From assembly GCA_025201345.1 (NCBI GenBank), contig JAIXMG010000027.1, positions 445,124 through 509,123 of the forward strand: DNA of 64,000 nucleotides. The letters are read 5' to 3'. Source of the stretch: Thamnidium elegans (taxonomy: Eukaryota; Mucoromycota; Mucoromycetes; Mucorales; Mucoraceae). Below, piece by piece: positions 1 to 9,838 of this stretch. Made by a program: the position numbers and the translations under genes. The notes beneath the pieces are model-generated. The model was not told the DNA's origin and made no database searches. It saw nothing but the letters and a program-made list of their open reading frames with translations. The number at the start of each line of letters is the position of its first letter. The first letter of the stretch is position 1.

Positions 1-77
1 AAAGGACTTATTTTCTATTGTATATTTCATTCATGTTCTTTTTACTAACGAAATTCGTTTTGACTTTTCTTTTAGCC

Positions 78-386
78 TTAAGACCCATTTGTCGGAGAGA
101 CTTTCGGATGCCACTCAATGACATATATACTTTCTCGGACACCTCGAGGACCATCTAGCGCACCTGTTCGAAGCTTTCTTGCGATATAAGACTTGGTTTG
201 ATTGGTAGTTTTGCTTGGTCTTCCACCATTGGTCACATGACCATCACCTAGGTAACGCTTCCTAATGCGAGTCAACGTACTTTTGGAAACTGCTGGATAC
301 ATTTTCATAATGATAGAGTAAGGTACTTTACGGAACAGCAAAGACTTGATCGAATTCTTGAATTCAGAGGATAAACGGGGAACCAT
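78..386 (-). pseudogene. Tc1/mariner transposase, N-terminal fragment
   Basis: This is the DNA-binding end of a Tc1-like transposase without its catalytic part. The protein has a helix-turn-helix segment (ending KSTLTRIRKRY) followed by GGRPSK, the same order seen in the Tc1 transposases at 59807 and 49352 of this window (HTH, then GRP). I place the start at the internal Met at 386 (MVPRLSSEFK) because it lines up with the start of the 59807 copy; an upstream in-frame Met at 398 exists. After about 85 residues the similarity ends and no DDE motif follows. It is a relic and cannot transpose by itself. Confidence 0.6.
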
Positions 387-398
387 AATGAGTAACAT

Positions 399-684
399 TT
401 TCTTTTATTAAAAAGGAAAGCGACTCCCTACCTTCACGTTGCCAAGGAACACGTCACAAGCTCGTGTTGAGGCTGCACTACGCTGGCCAACATACATTTA
501 AACTTTTTTACATTCTTAAATATTATTTTATTATTTTTTAACAGTCATAGAAAATTTAACATTTATGTAGACTATTTATAAATACAACTGTTTCTTAATG
601 TAATATTCAATATAAAAGGTAAACCAAAGTAGAAATGATAGAATATGAACCGTTAAACAGTTCTTTATATACTTTTTGGGTCTG
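399..684. other. AT-rich spacer, no gene seen
   Basis: No convincing ORF, repeat terminus or RNA gene is visible here. It separates the Tc1 relic from the inverted-repeat element that starts near 685. Confidence 0.4.
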
Positions 685-921
685 GTACAAGATAGGTTCC
701 AGCGTGAAATACTAGATGGGAAATGAAATAATTAAAAATATGTAAGTGACAAAGTTGCAGCCGCTATTTTTACGCGTCTTTTTTACTTAATACAAAAATC
801 CCTATAATTAAAATCCGGCCCGGAAAAGCGTTTAAACACCGAATTAAATATTAAATGGACTCCGACCCGGACAACAAATATATCATTAGAAAGCCACAAA
901 AAATCTGCATCGAATGATAGT
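685..921 (+). repeat. Left terminal inverted repeat of the 685-3831 element
   Basis: Reverse complement of 3599-3831 with scattered mismatches. It contains the block GTACAAGATAGGTTCCAGCG, then GTGACAAAGTTG and AAATCCGGCCCGG. Confidence 0.6.
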
Positions 922-1183
922 TTTGTTACTTTTTTCAACAAGCTACAGCAATAACTATATGAGTATTAAAATTCTGTGTTTTCATCCGGCTTCTACTTCT
1001 CGAATATATACACATAGGACATAGTTAATACTTCATTTGAAAGACATTTAATTCTCACTAATGTGCGTAATAATAAAAATAATTTTTTCCGATTACTTAG
1101 GCCACAGTTAACCAAAAACCCAAAAGATTGTAAAAATATTGTACATAATCTGGTTAATGGGAAATACGTAATAATAACAACTC

Positions 1184-1252
1184 GTCTTCCTAGTCCAACC
1201 TGTAGAGCATTAGCTCAGCATTATGATGGTCCCGGTTCATTTCCCGGAAAAC
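1184..1252 (+). other. tRNA-like sequence (degenerate tRNA or SINE head)
   Basis: The first seven bases (GTCTTCC) and the last seven (GGAAAAC) pair 6 of 7 as an acceptor stem. The segment TAGTCCAACCTG resembles an A box and GGTTCATTTCC resembles a B box (consensus GGTTCGANNCC). A TTTT run follows at 1254. The anticodon arm pairs poorly and position 33 is not T, so a functional tRNA is unlikely. It is better read as a tRNA relic or tRNA-derived repeat head; chance resemblance is possible. Confidence 0.3.
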
Positions 1253-2486
1253 GTTTTATCAATTTTTTATTTTTAAAAAATTTGCTTTTTTTTCGCATTT
1301 TTTATTTTGTTTTTTACTTATAACTTTCAATCTAAATGTACTAGAGGTATATATTTTATATATTTTAAAAGAGAAACGTAGTATATTCTATTGAAATAAA
1401 TTTTAAACATTTTTACTTAGTAGAAAAATAATTTTATAATTACAAAATAAAAATTACAACGAAGAGGTATATATCTAATTTTGTTTATTATTACGATAAA
1501 TTAAAGTATAATTTCGTAAATAGCTTTTAATAAGCATACAATAAATATATATTAAGCGGCTAGTTTTTGTCTTTTATATGATATAAATATTTTACATTTA
1601 TATGAATTATTAACCTTGATATCGATAATTTTGTTTGTTTTTTCGCTCTCCGAAAAAATCATAACTTCGTCAAATATGCCGATAATATTTCCAAAATACT
1701 ATCATTGAAAAGGGAATAAAAAATAGCACTAATAAACTGCAGTTTATATGTCTATATCTTATGATCGGAGCTCACAGTTGACGTCTAAAATGTGTCAAAG
1801 TAAATTACTTTATTCGATATCTTTAAAACTATAGATGATACAACTATATTTTCTCTTAGAAATATACGTACTTTATGCACAGGTATATTAGAGTAAAAGC
1901 CTTACCATTTTAAATTGATTCTGGTAGCTTTTAGTGCATTTCGAATTTATTCGATTTTTACTTGATTCTAGGCATTTTGGGCGATTTAAAGTGTACTTTA
2001 ATGATTTAAAATGCTGGTATAGACATCGTCTTTAGCAATTATTATGTTCAACACACTATTGTATCCATGTAGCTTCGATAAGGCTACTATTTATATATTT
2101 TTCGTGAAATATGATATTAATATCATGTAATTTCTCTTTTGGCCGAGGACTTTGGGAATATAAGTACGTTTACTAAAGCTATTTTGTTAAATTTAATGAG
2201 TGGTTTTTTTTGTGACTTCGAAAGCTACTCATAAAAAAGGTTTTTTTATCTAAAAAGATAAAAACCCTCTTTTCTTTCATGTAAGTTTTTTTTCTACTAC
2301 TATGTTTACTCGTAAAAGTAATATCTAACATAATTCCTTGTTTCTATAATAACTAAACAACACTTTCGCTTTACTATTTCACCTTTGAAACTACTTTTAA
2401 ACAACTATTCGACATTCATTTCACTCATTTGTCTAATTTAACTCAAATCTACTTACATTACTCGATTACAATTAAGATCTTAGACA

Positions 2487-2934
2487 ATGTCAACTCGTAA
2501 TTCTAGCAGATCAGTTACACCTTATGCCTGTAGTGGTAGAAGGCAAAACTCTCTTAATAGTAGCATTATTTCAGAAGTCCCTTCTTTTACTACTATTATT
2601 GCTCGGTCCAATTATGGCTCTAGAGTACCTCGTACTGGTGATAAAAATGTCGAAGCCGTGATTTTATCTGATCCTGACAGAACTTGGTTTTAAGTTTATA
2701 TTTCAATTTGTTATATTATCGCTGTATTTTGACTATAGTTTTAGCTACCCATCTTTTTCCACATCAAGAGTTAGTGAATTGGGTATCGAAAGACGAACAG
2801 TACCAGTTACTAGAAATATTAATCAAGCAGATCGACATATCTCAGAGGCTCCATCAACCACCCCACCTCGTCAACGTGGAAGACCAAGAGTTAATAGAGG
2901 ACGAGGACGACCTTCTTCATCACGTAGACCATAA
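2487..2934 (+). CDS. Small two-exon protein with C-terminal AT-hooks (unknown function)
   Basis: The first exon (2487-2686) begins MSTRNSSRSVTPYACSGRR and reads to DPDRT. A 58-nt intron with GT (2687) and AG (2743-2744) keeps the frame into a second exon (2745-2934), giving about 129 residues. The C-terminus is very basic: RQRGRPRVNRGRGRPSSSRR, with two AT-hook cores (RGRP) that would bind the minor groove of AT-rich DNA. Without splicing, the first exon ends at a TAA at 2691. The gene lies inside the 685-3831 inverted-repeat element, so it may be that element's own DNA-binding protein. I do not recognise a family, and the intron is inferred from the splice sites and frame only. Confidence 0.4.
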
Positions 2935-3164
2935 AGATCTAATCTTTTTTTGTTTGTCTTTTTTTCACTCGCTTTTTTTATTGACAACTTTTTATATTAT
3001 ATACTCTTTACTCTTTTCAAATAAACCAATCTTTTTAAAACATTAACTATATTTTTGTATCATTAAACAGTTATACTATTATTCGCTTTACTGGGCTTTA
3101 TAAATTGTTTTACAAGCCATTTCTTATCTAGCTTCCGATATTTACATTACACATAGTTCATTAT

Positions 3165-3242
3165 ACATGAACGATTTGCATAAATCGTCTGCATGAACAA
3201 TTTGCATGAGCGATCTGCATGAAAGATTTGCATGAATGATTC
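3165..3242 (+). repeat. 13-bp tandem repeat, about six copies
   Basis: Units such as GCATGAACAATTT, GCATGAGCGATCT, GCATGAAAGATTT and GCATGAATGATTC follow one another with small changes. They lie inside the inverted-repeat element, between the AT-hook ORF and the right terminal repeat. Confidence 0.75.
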
Positions 3243-3598
3243 AAGAGACTCTGCGATACTGTGGTACTATCAGTGTAGCACAAATATACAATATCTTGCG
3301 TACAGTTATATCATTTAACTTATTGCCCTTCAATAGATAAAGAAATATTTATTTCTATTTTTATTTTTGGGTCCTCTATATCTCTCGTGATATACCGTTC
3401 TTTAATTCATCCTTACATTTATCTATCTAAGATATAGTAATGCGCTTTAACATTATAGAATCAGGTATTTCTACGCCCTAGGAGAGTCATTGAACTTCAT
3501 ATTTACCTAGACGTCATACACATGCCGCTATGAAATACCTGAGACCTATTGATCTCTCCCACGATGATTGTAATTAATTATAAAAAAATTTAATTTTG
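3243..3598. other. Inner flank of right terminal repeat, no gene
   Basis: No coding potential is seen. A separated inverted pair (TCAGGTATTTC near 3463 and GAAATACCTGA near 3531) lies just inside the terminal repeat. Confidence 0.4.
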
Positions 3599-3831
3599 CT
3601 ATCCAATGCAGAATTTTTGTGGCTTTCCAACGATATATTTTTTGTCCGGTTCGGAGTTTATTTAGTATTTAATTCGGTGTTTAAATTAATTTCCGGCCCG
3701 GATTTTAATTTTAGCGATTTATGCATTAACTCAAAAAGATGCATAAAAATAGCGGCTACAACTTTGTCACTTACATATTTTTGATTACCTCATTTCCCAT
3801 CTAGTATTTCACGCTGGAACCTATCTTGTAC
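3599..3831 (-). repeat. Right terminal inverted repeat of the 685-3831 element
   Basis: Reverse complement of 685-921. The outer end reads CGCTGGAACCTATCTTGTAC. Confidence 0.6.
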
Positions 3832-4610
3832 TTCAGCCTACTTTTTTAATATTTTTAGCAAGGGCGTATATACAGCATAACTCGGAGCAATTTTGAAATT
3901 TATTCGACATTCCAATCTAGAGGAATGCTGTTGAATTCTAATGTAACCTATTTAATTTTTTTCTTAAATTATAGACAAGGAATATTTGAGACCTGACCAT
4001 TCAACTTGTAGTAAAGTTACAAGCGCATAAGTTACATCATTTATAGCCGAGGCTTTTCTCTTTAAATTAAAATACTACTCAAGCCGATAAAATGTTTAAA
4101 CACGCTTGCATTAATGTAAAACCTAATTTTTTCAATCAAACGGTACCATTTTTCCCCTCACAGTAGGAATTCAGGCTTTTATAGACCTTGTAGTTCCCTT
4201 GAATTCGAAGATAATAGAATAAAATAATGAAAAATAATATAGATGAGATGTTTTAGCATTGTATAACATCTAATAACAAAATAATAATACTAATTAAGCC
4301 GGAATAAAACATTTGTTTTGTTGAACACGACTAAAGAAGTACGATAATAAAATAATAAAATAAAGTTAATACTAAAATATAGTATACTGTGTTTGAAAGA
4401 ATAATATTTAGGAAATAATCGATTGACGTTGAAAAATAAATTAAAAGTGGTTGGCGGATAAAATTGAGTTATAACTTGCAAGAAAATTTTCAGCACGTAA
4501 CAGTAGTAAAAGATGATCTTTTATTGAGTTTATATTTTAAAGTAATTTATATCTAAATTGAAGTAGTGTCGTGCTCTCACTATAGATATAAGGGTTATAT
4601 AAGTGAAGTA
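3832..4610. other. AT-rich spacer
   Basis: No ORF with recognisable similarity or codon structure and no RNA gene was found in this 780-bp stretch. Confidence 0.4.
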
Positions 4611-4859
4611 TAATATACAGTAGTTTTGATTAAAGGAATAAAAGATGATCTTTATTTATTTTGAATACAATTAATATTTATAATATAATTTAGGTTACAC
4701 TTGTGTCTGTGAACCTGACAGTAGTACACAGCTTATTCAATTTTAACTGTGTCAGGTTCTCAGACACAAGTGTAACCTCAAATTATATTATAAATATTAA
4801 TTGTATACAAAATAAATAAAGATCATCTTTTATTCTCTTAATCAAATCTATTGTATATC
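4611..4859. repeat. Hairpin (foldback) element with ~110-bp arms
   Basis: The two halves are near-perfect reverse complements. The left arm contains AAAAGATGATCTTTATTTAT and GGTTACACTTGTGTCTG, and the right arm contains their complements (CAGACACAAGTGTAACC, then AAATAAAGATCATCTTTT). The unpaired centre is about 30 nt. A single strand could fold into one long hairpin. No coding sequence. It resembles a foldback MITE or a palindromic rearrangement product. Confidence 0.7.
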
Positions 4860-4877
4860 CTATTTCAACTATTGTAC

Positions 4878-5643
4878 TGTTACAAATGGAGTCGTGGTTA
4901 TTTGTAATATAGATAATAAGTAAAGTATAAAATAAAAGATATTATTTTATAAGTTCAATAAATTGAAAGTGAGCACCAGGTTTATAGTTGTCCAACTAAG
5001 AGAATATATTATATAAAGATATAATACGTAGAGAAATAAAAATAAAAGAATAATAAGTTTTACAGAGAATTATATAATAAAAGAATATAATTCAAGGGAT
5101 CTTTATAAGTAAGAAACTGGAAAAATAGAGTATAAAATATAGGTGAAAAATAAGATAAGATTTATTTAATAAGAAAAATTATGTGGTATTTATATTCAAA
5201 GGTGTCGGTCAGAACATCCTTTGAATCTTGTAAAATATCTTTGATATCAGGAATAAATATATTCTTTTTGATTCTAAGATGTTTGTAATGGATAAACTTT
5301 CTAAACTAAATGTGTTGTTTTTGATTTAGTTGACTAATAATATAAATAAATTGATGTTTTTACAATCAGAAAGAACTAAAAGGTATTGTAAAATAAAAAT
5401 AAGTAGATGGAGTAACATATCTGATGTTAAATGAAGGATAAACTTTGAATAATAATGTAAAAATATGATATAAAAAGGATAATAAAGGATAATTGACTAG
5501 AAAGTGTAACGGAAACTGAGATTAAGAATAAAAAGTAACTAATAAACTGAAATAAAAATGGAGAATAAAATAAAGAATAATTACACTAAAAGAAAAAGGG
5601 GTAATTTTGGTTCTGGAATTAAAAGTAATGAAAATGTGTAACA
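4878..5643 (+). repeat. LTR-like repeat, family J, copy 1
   Basis: Begins TGTTACAAATGGAG and ends GAAAATGTGTAACA, so its ends are the inverted pair TGTTAC/GTAACA. It is 766 bp. The copy at 6857-7622 is the same length in opposite orientation. A shared internal block is GTGAGCACCAGGTTTATAG. No internal retrotransposon coding region adjoins it. Confidence 0.6.
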
Positions 5644-5701
5644 GAAGAAAATAAAAGAGACTTATTGAAAGATGATGTGATAATAAACGGAGTGAAAATA
5701 A

Positions 5702-6527
5702 TGTTACGAACCGTTAAATCTTCACTACATAAATATCTATTTTTCCCTATTTCTTTTTATTATCACATTTCCCTGAACAAGTTTTTATTTCTCACTTATT
5801 TTACCATATCCATTTTCAGTCCGAAAATTACCTTTTTACTTTCAGCTTATTACTTCCAAACCTCAGATTTATGTTACACTTCTTTTTTTTTCCGATATGT
5901 TACTTTATATATCTTTTATTCATTACATTTGATACACATTTGCTTAAGGTTTATCCTTCATTTAAATTCAGATATATTATATTTTACTTTATAATACCTT
6001 TAATACTTACTGATTATAAAAACATCAAACTTAGTTATTCCGTTAATTAGAATAGTTTATCCCTTATCTTTATCAGAGAATCAAAAGGAACAAACTTATT
6101 CCAGATATCAAATTATTTAACAAGAATCAAAGGATGTCCAAATTGACATCTTTGAATATAAATACCACAAAAAATTACATATTAAATAAAGATCATCTTA
6201 CTTTTACCTTAAACATTATTTTCTAGATTTTTTTCATTTCTCTTATTTTACAAAAGATCCCTTGAATTATATTATTTTCTTATTTATATAATTCTCTGTA
6301 AAACTACTTTCTTTTATTTTATTTCTTACGTGTTATATCCCTTATATAAAACACATTTTAGTTGGACAACTATAAACCTGGTGCTCACTTTCTTTTGAAC
6401 TTATAAAATAATCTTCTTTTATTTTATACCTTATATTTTATCCATTCTACAAATAATTAGTACTCCATTTGTAACAATACCTTATATTTTACCCATTCTA
6501 CAAATAACTAGTACTCCATTTGTAACA
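5702..6527 (-). repeat. LTR-like repeat, family J, copy 2 (inverted, diverged)
   Basis: Begins TGTTACGAACC and ends CCATTTGTAACA, and shares the blocks AAAGGATGTCC...AATATAAATACCACA and TTGGACAACTATAAACCTGG with the other family members. The last 51 bp, ending in GTAACAAT, are tandemly duplicated (6428-6478 and 6479-6529). Confidence 0.55.
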
Positions 6528-6856
6528 ATAATATTCGTTCAGGTAAAGGTTTAAAATAGGGCTTTAAACTGGTACGATATTCTTCGATTCGTAACAGTAC
6601 TTTTAACTATTGAGAAACATTTATGTTACAAATGTTTTTTTGATTTCAATGTATATAAAAATAATAATAAAAATAAGTTTCACAATTTTTATTTTATTTT
6701 AATAACATATCATCAAAAACCATAAATATTGTTACGAATCGAAGATTATCGTACAAGTTTAAAGCCCTATTTTTTTTAAACCATTTACCTGAACAATTAT
6801 TATTTCACTCCGTTTATTATCACATCATCTTTCAATAAGTCTCTTTTATTTTCTTC
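6528..6856. repeat. Inverted-repeat spacer between J-family copies
   Basis: About 60 bp at 6535-6598 (GTTCAGGTAAAGG ... TTCGTAACA) is the reverse complement of 6731-6795. In addition, 6799-6856 is the reverse complement of 5644-5701, which extends the palindrome of the flanking LTR copies. Confidence 0.55.
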
Positions 6857-7622
6857 TGTTACACATTTTCATTACTTTTAATTCCAGAACCAAAATTACC
6901 CCTTTTTCTTTTAGTGTAATTATTCTTTATTTTATTCTCCATTTTTATTTCAGTTTATTAGTTACTTTTTATTCTTAATCTCAGTTTCCGTTACACTTTC
7001 TAGTCAATTATCCTTTATTATCCTTTTTATATCATATTTTTACATTATTATTCAAAGTTTATCCTTCATTTAACATCAGATATGTTACTCCATCTACTTA
7101 TTTTTATTTTACAATACCTTTTAGTTCTTTCTGATTGTAAAAACATCAATTTATTTATATTATTAGTCAACTAAATCAAAAACAACACATTTAGTTTAGA
7201 AAGTTTATCCATTACAAACATCTTAGAATCAAAAAGAATATATTTATTCCTGATATCAAAGATATTTTACAAGATTCAAAGGATGTTCTGACCGACACCT
7301 TTGAATATAAATACCACATAATTTTTCTTATTAAATAAATCTTATCTTATTTTTCACCTATATTTTATACTCTATTTTTCCAGTTTCTTACTTATAAAGA
7401 TCCCTTGAATTATATTCTTTTATTATATAATTCTCTGTAAAACTTATTATTCTTTTATTTTTATTTCTCTACGTATTATATCTTTATATAATATATTCTC
7501 TTAGTTGGACAACTATAAACCTGGTGCTCACTTTCAATTTATTGAACTTATAAAATAATATCTTTTATTTTATACCTTACTTCCTATCCATATTACAAAG
7601 AACCACAACTCCATTTGTAACA
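6857..7622 (-). repeat. LTR-like repeat, family J, copy 3 (inverted)
   Basis: Near-exact reverse complement of 4878-5643, including length (766 bp) and termini (TGTTACACATTTTC ... TTTGTAACA). Together with the shared 58-bp inner flank it forms the arm of a palindrome more than 2.7 kb across. Confidence 0.65.
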
Positions 7623-7676
7623 ATATATAAATAAAAAATCAAATGAAAATTAAAATTTTATTTTCTTTTTATATAT

Positions 7677-8457
7677 TGTTACAAATTGAGTTATTTGTAG
7701 TGGTAAATAAAATGAAGAATGAGATAGAAATTAAATAAACAGTAAAGCTGTTATATAAAAGTTCAAATAAAAGTTTTTAGTGAGCACCAGGTTTTAAGTT
7801 GTCCAACTGAAAAAGAGATTATAAACTTAAAGGTTTATAATAAAGAAAAATAAAATAAAAAGGGAAATACAATGAATAATAAATATATTCAAGGGATCTT
7901 AAGTATAAAATAATAATATCCTAAAGGATTATATGATAAAAGTTTAAAGGTAAAAGTGAGATAAAATGAGATAAGTTTATTTTAGGTAAGAAAATATAAT
8001 GATATTTATACTAAATAAGTTCGGTAAGAATGTCCTTTGATATTTTATCAAGGAGACCTTGAAATATAATTTGAAGTATCCGTGAAATGTTTGAAGGATA
8101 TTAATAAGATGATAAAAAGTTGTGTAATAATAAATGTTTCAGTTTTCATTCTAGAATAACTGACATCTGTCGTTCTTACATGTGTAAGTGAAATAAAATA
8201 ATATAAAAGGAGAAAAAGTGACAGTACCTACATTGTAATTATGTAGTGTAGTATAAAAGGTAAAAGTAGTGGTAACAGTGCCTACATCAAATATATGTAG
8301 TACAATAAAAGATAAAAAGAATAGTTTCAATGCTTACATATGAAGATATGTAGCAAAATATAAAGGGCAAATGTAATAGTAACGTATAAAAAGGGGTCTA
8401 AAATGACGAAAAGTGGTAGATAATTCAGGATAATAATAGATATGAAATAGTGTAACA
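7677..8457 (+). repeat. LTR-like repeat, family J, copy 4 (diverged)
   Basis: Begins TGTTACAAATTGAG and ends AGTGTAACA. The block GTGAGCACCAGGTTTTAAG identifies the family. It faces copy 3 head to head across 54 AT-rich bases. Its distal third carries a 53-bp tandem array (8172-8383) that the other copies lack. No target duplication is visible. Confidence 0.55.
8172..8383 (+). repeat. ~53-bp tandem repeat, four degenerate units
   Basis: Each unit contains YTACAT-N-ATGTAG (a short hairpin) followed by an A-rich block ending in AAAAGG-like sequence. Units start near 8172, 8224, 8278 and 8330. Confidence 0.6.
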
Positions 8458-8610
8458 GTAATGAATAGATTTGGTAGAATGTAGGTGACAGTACCAAGAA
8501 AGATAATTTAAATAAAATAAATAGTAAAAGAGTTAAGTACTTGAAGAGTGTAGAAAATTCAGTGCGTTGTTACAATCTGACAAATTCTGACTTTTTAATA
8601 ATTCTTTTAC

Positions 8611-9285
8611 TGTTGGAATTGAAGTAAATTAGAAGATAAATTATCGAGATAAAACTTAGAGAAATTTATTAATTAAAAATAAACTAAGGAATTCTGCTAA
8701 ACTAAATAATAATCCCTTTTTATACTTCTTGACAACCGTAATCGGTACCTGATCTTATTGGATATGTTATAAGTAGGTTGATGAAACGTTCCTTATATTT
8801 TATTTATATATTTCTGACTAGAACTTTTTCCCGTATAATTATATTTTATATAATTAAAGGATTGTAATTACAAGATATAGAGTATTATTACTGTATATTT
8901 GTTTTATTATTATAAAGGAGATATTTTCTATATGTCCTAGAGTATATTATTTATACTATATTCATATCATTGATGTGAGTTAATGTATTGCTTATAACAA
9001 TGGGTGTTCCTTTCTTTTATCCACAGTAGCTAGTTCTGGATCAAGACCAATGTTATTACAATATCTCTTATCTCGCATTAATGTTATTGGATTAAAATTT
9101 TTATATTTTAAGTCAGAAGCAGGAACCGTTTTCACTAGAAATGTCCGTATTGATTTCGGTGTTTAATAATAATGTATCGGGATGCATTATTATTGAAATA
9201 TTAGAAGTTTTTATTATTAAGCTTGTTTTTATTCATAATATGATTATTTATATGTTTTATATAAACATCAACCTCAAATACGACA
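8611..9285 (+). repeat. Solo LTR, family W, copy A (internally deleted)
   Basis: Starts TGTTGGAATTGAAG and ends AAATACGACA, the same termini as the W copies at 27877, 53409 and 55375. It lacks about 200 bp between two TTATTG repeats relative to those copies, consistent with a deletion between short direct repeats. No 5-bp target duplication is visible. The small ORF inside it recurs in every W copy and is not a gene. Confidence 0.75.
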
Positions 9286-9299
9286 ACTATAACTTGAAG

Positions 9300-9622
9300 T
9301 ATTTTACCAAGTATACTATTATTTTTTCTTTATAATAACTTTTATAGCTTTATTTTCCCTTTGGTTCCCTTGAAAACAAGTATATTAATACTATATTTCA
9401 TTGTACTTTTATATTTTATTTTATCAATTATATTTTTTTCTTTACTATATTTTCTCTCTCTTTGGATTCGTCTCCTTATATTTATAATATATATTTATAT
9501 AAAAACGACGTGGTGCTCACTATTTAAAACTGGATATACTAGAAGACTCTCTGGCTATCTCCTCTTTTAAAAGAACTTATAAATTATCTATCACAACGGA
9601 ACCACATTGTATCAGCGTAACA
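9300..9622 (-). repeat. Diverged J-family LTR remnant
   Basis: Contains GTGGTGCTCACT, AAGAACTTATAA and a terminal CGTAACA in the same order as the 3' third of the inverted J copies. The rest is too diverged to align by eye. Confidence 0.4.
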
Positions 9623-9737
9623 ATATATATTTATTAACATTTGAAACATAAATGTTTCTCATTAGCGTGAGCACGACAACTGTGACAATAGTATTTTGTC
9701 GTGTAACAACTCCTAATAAATCTAATCAGACTCTGAC

Positions 9738-9746
9738 AAAAAAAAA
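9738..9746 (-). terminator. Pol III terminator of tRNA-His
   Basis: A run of nine T on the minus strand lies 10 nt after the mature 3' end of the tRNA, as expected for RNA polymerase III termination. Confidence 0.75.
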
Positions 9747-9756
9747 GAGGAAATAT

Positions 9757-9826
9757 GCTGGTAGCAGGAATCGAACCTGCGTCGACGCGGCCACAACACG
9801 ATGTACTGCCACTATACTATACCAGC
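9757..9826 (-). tRNA. tRNA-His: tRNA-His (anticodon GTG)
   Basis: On the minus strand the 70-nt sequence folds as a full cloverleaf. The acceptor GCTGGTA/TACCAGC pairs 7 of 7. The D stem is GTAT/GTAC. The anticodon stem pairs 4 of 5 around loop TTGTGGC (anticodon GTG, His). The T arm GCAGG-TTCGATT-CCTGC is perfect. CCA is not encoded and the extra 5' G of tRNA-His would be added after transcription, both usual for eukaryotes. There is no intron. The upstream DNA (9827 onward) is where LTR elements G1, G2 and perhaps a third have inserted, 8-12 nt from the mature 5' end. Confidence 0.93.
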
Positions 9827-9838
9827 GCCTTTCTTCTT

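Larger units (their letters stand above)
685..3831. mobile_element. Unclassified element with ~235-bp terminal inverted repeats
   Basis: The stretch 685-921 and the stretch 3599-3831 are imperfect reverse complements over about 235 bp, by eye roughly 80% identical. Shared blocks include GTACAAGATAGGTTCCAGCG at the outer end and the AAATCCGGCCCGG / CCGGCCCGGATTTT block further in. Between them lie a small two-exon ORF with AT-hooks (2487-2934), a tRNA-like sequence (1184-1252) and a 13-bp tandem array (3165-3242). No transposase motif is visible, so this may be a non-autonomous DNA transposon or foldback element. A short version of the same terminus (CCTATCTCGTAC) recurs near 57135. No target duplication was recognised, so the exact ends are uncertain. 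Confidence 0.5.

Noticed and set aside
1063..1323. 86-codon ORF
   Set aside because: Non-ATG start, no recognisable motif, ends in a T-rich low-complexity tail, and overlaps the tRNA-like sequence.
2684..3046. 120-codon ORF overlapping the AT-hook gene
   Set aside because: Starts at a non-ATG codon inside the proposed intron and reads the second exon in another frame; the AT-hook frame is better supported.
3165..3242. Short regular repeats as a CRISPR array
   Set aside because: Units are contiguous without unique spacers, the organism is eukaryotic, and no cas genes exist.
5665..5994. 109-codon ORF rich in Phe and Tyr
   Set aside because: It is low-complexity translation of T-rich LTR-like sequence spanning the boundary of two repeats.
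9141..9335. Small ORF MSVLISVFNNNVSGC, repeated near 56286 and 60976
   Set aside because: It lies inside the W-family LTR and recurs because the LTR does; no conserved domain and its ends vary with the flanks.
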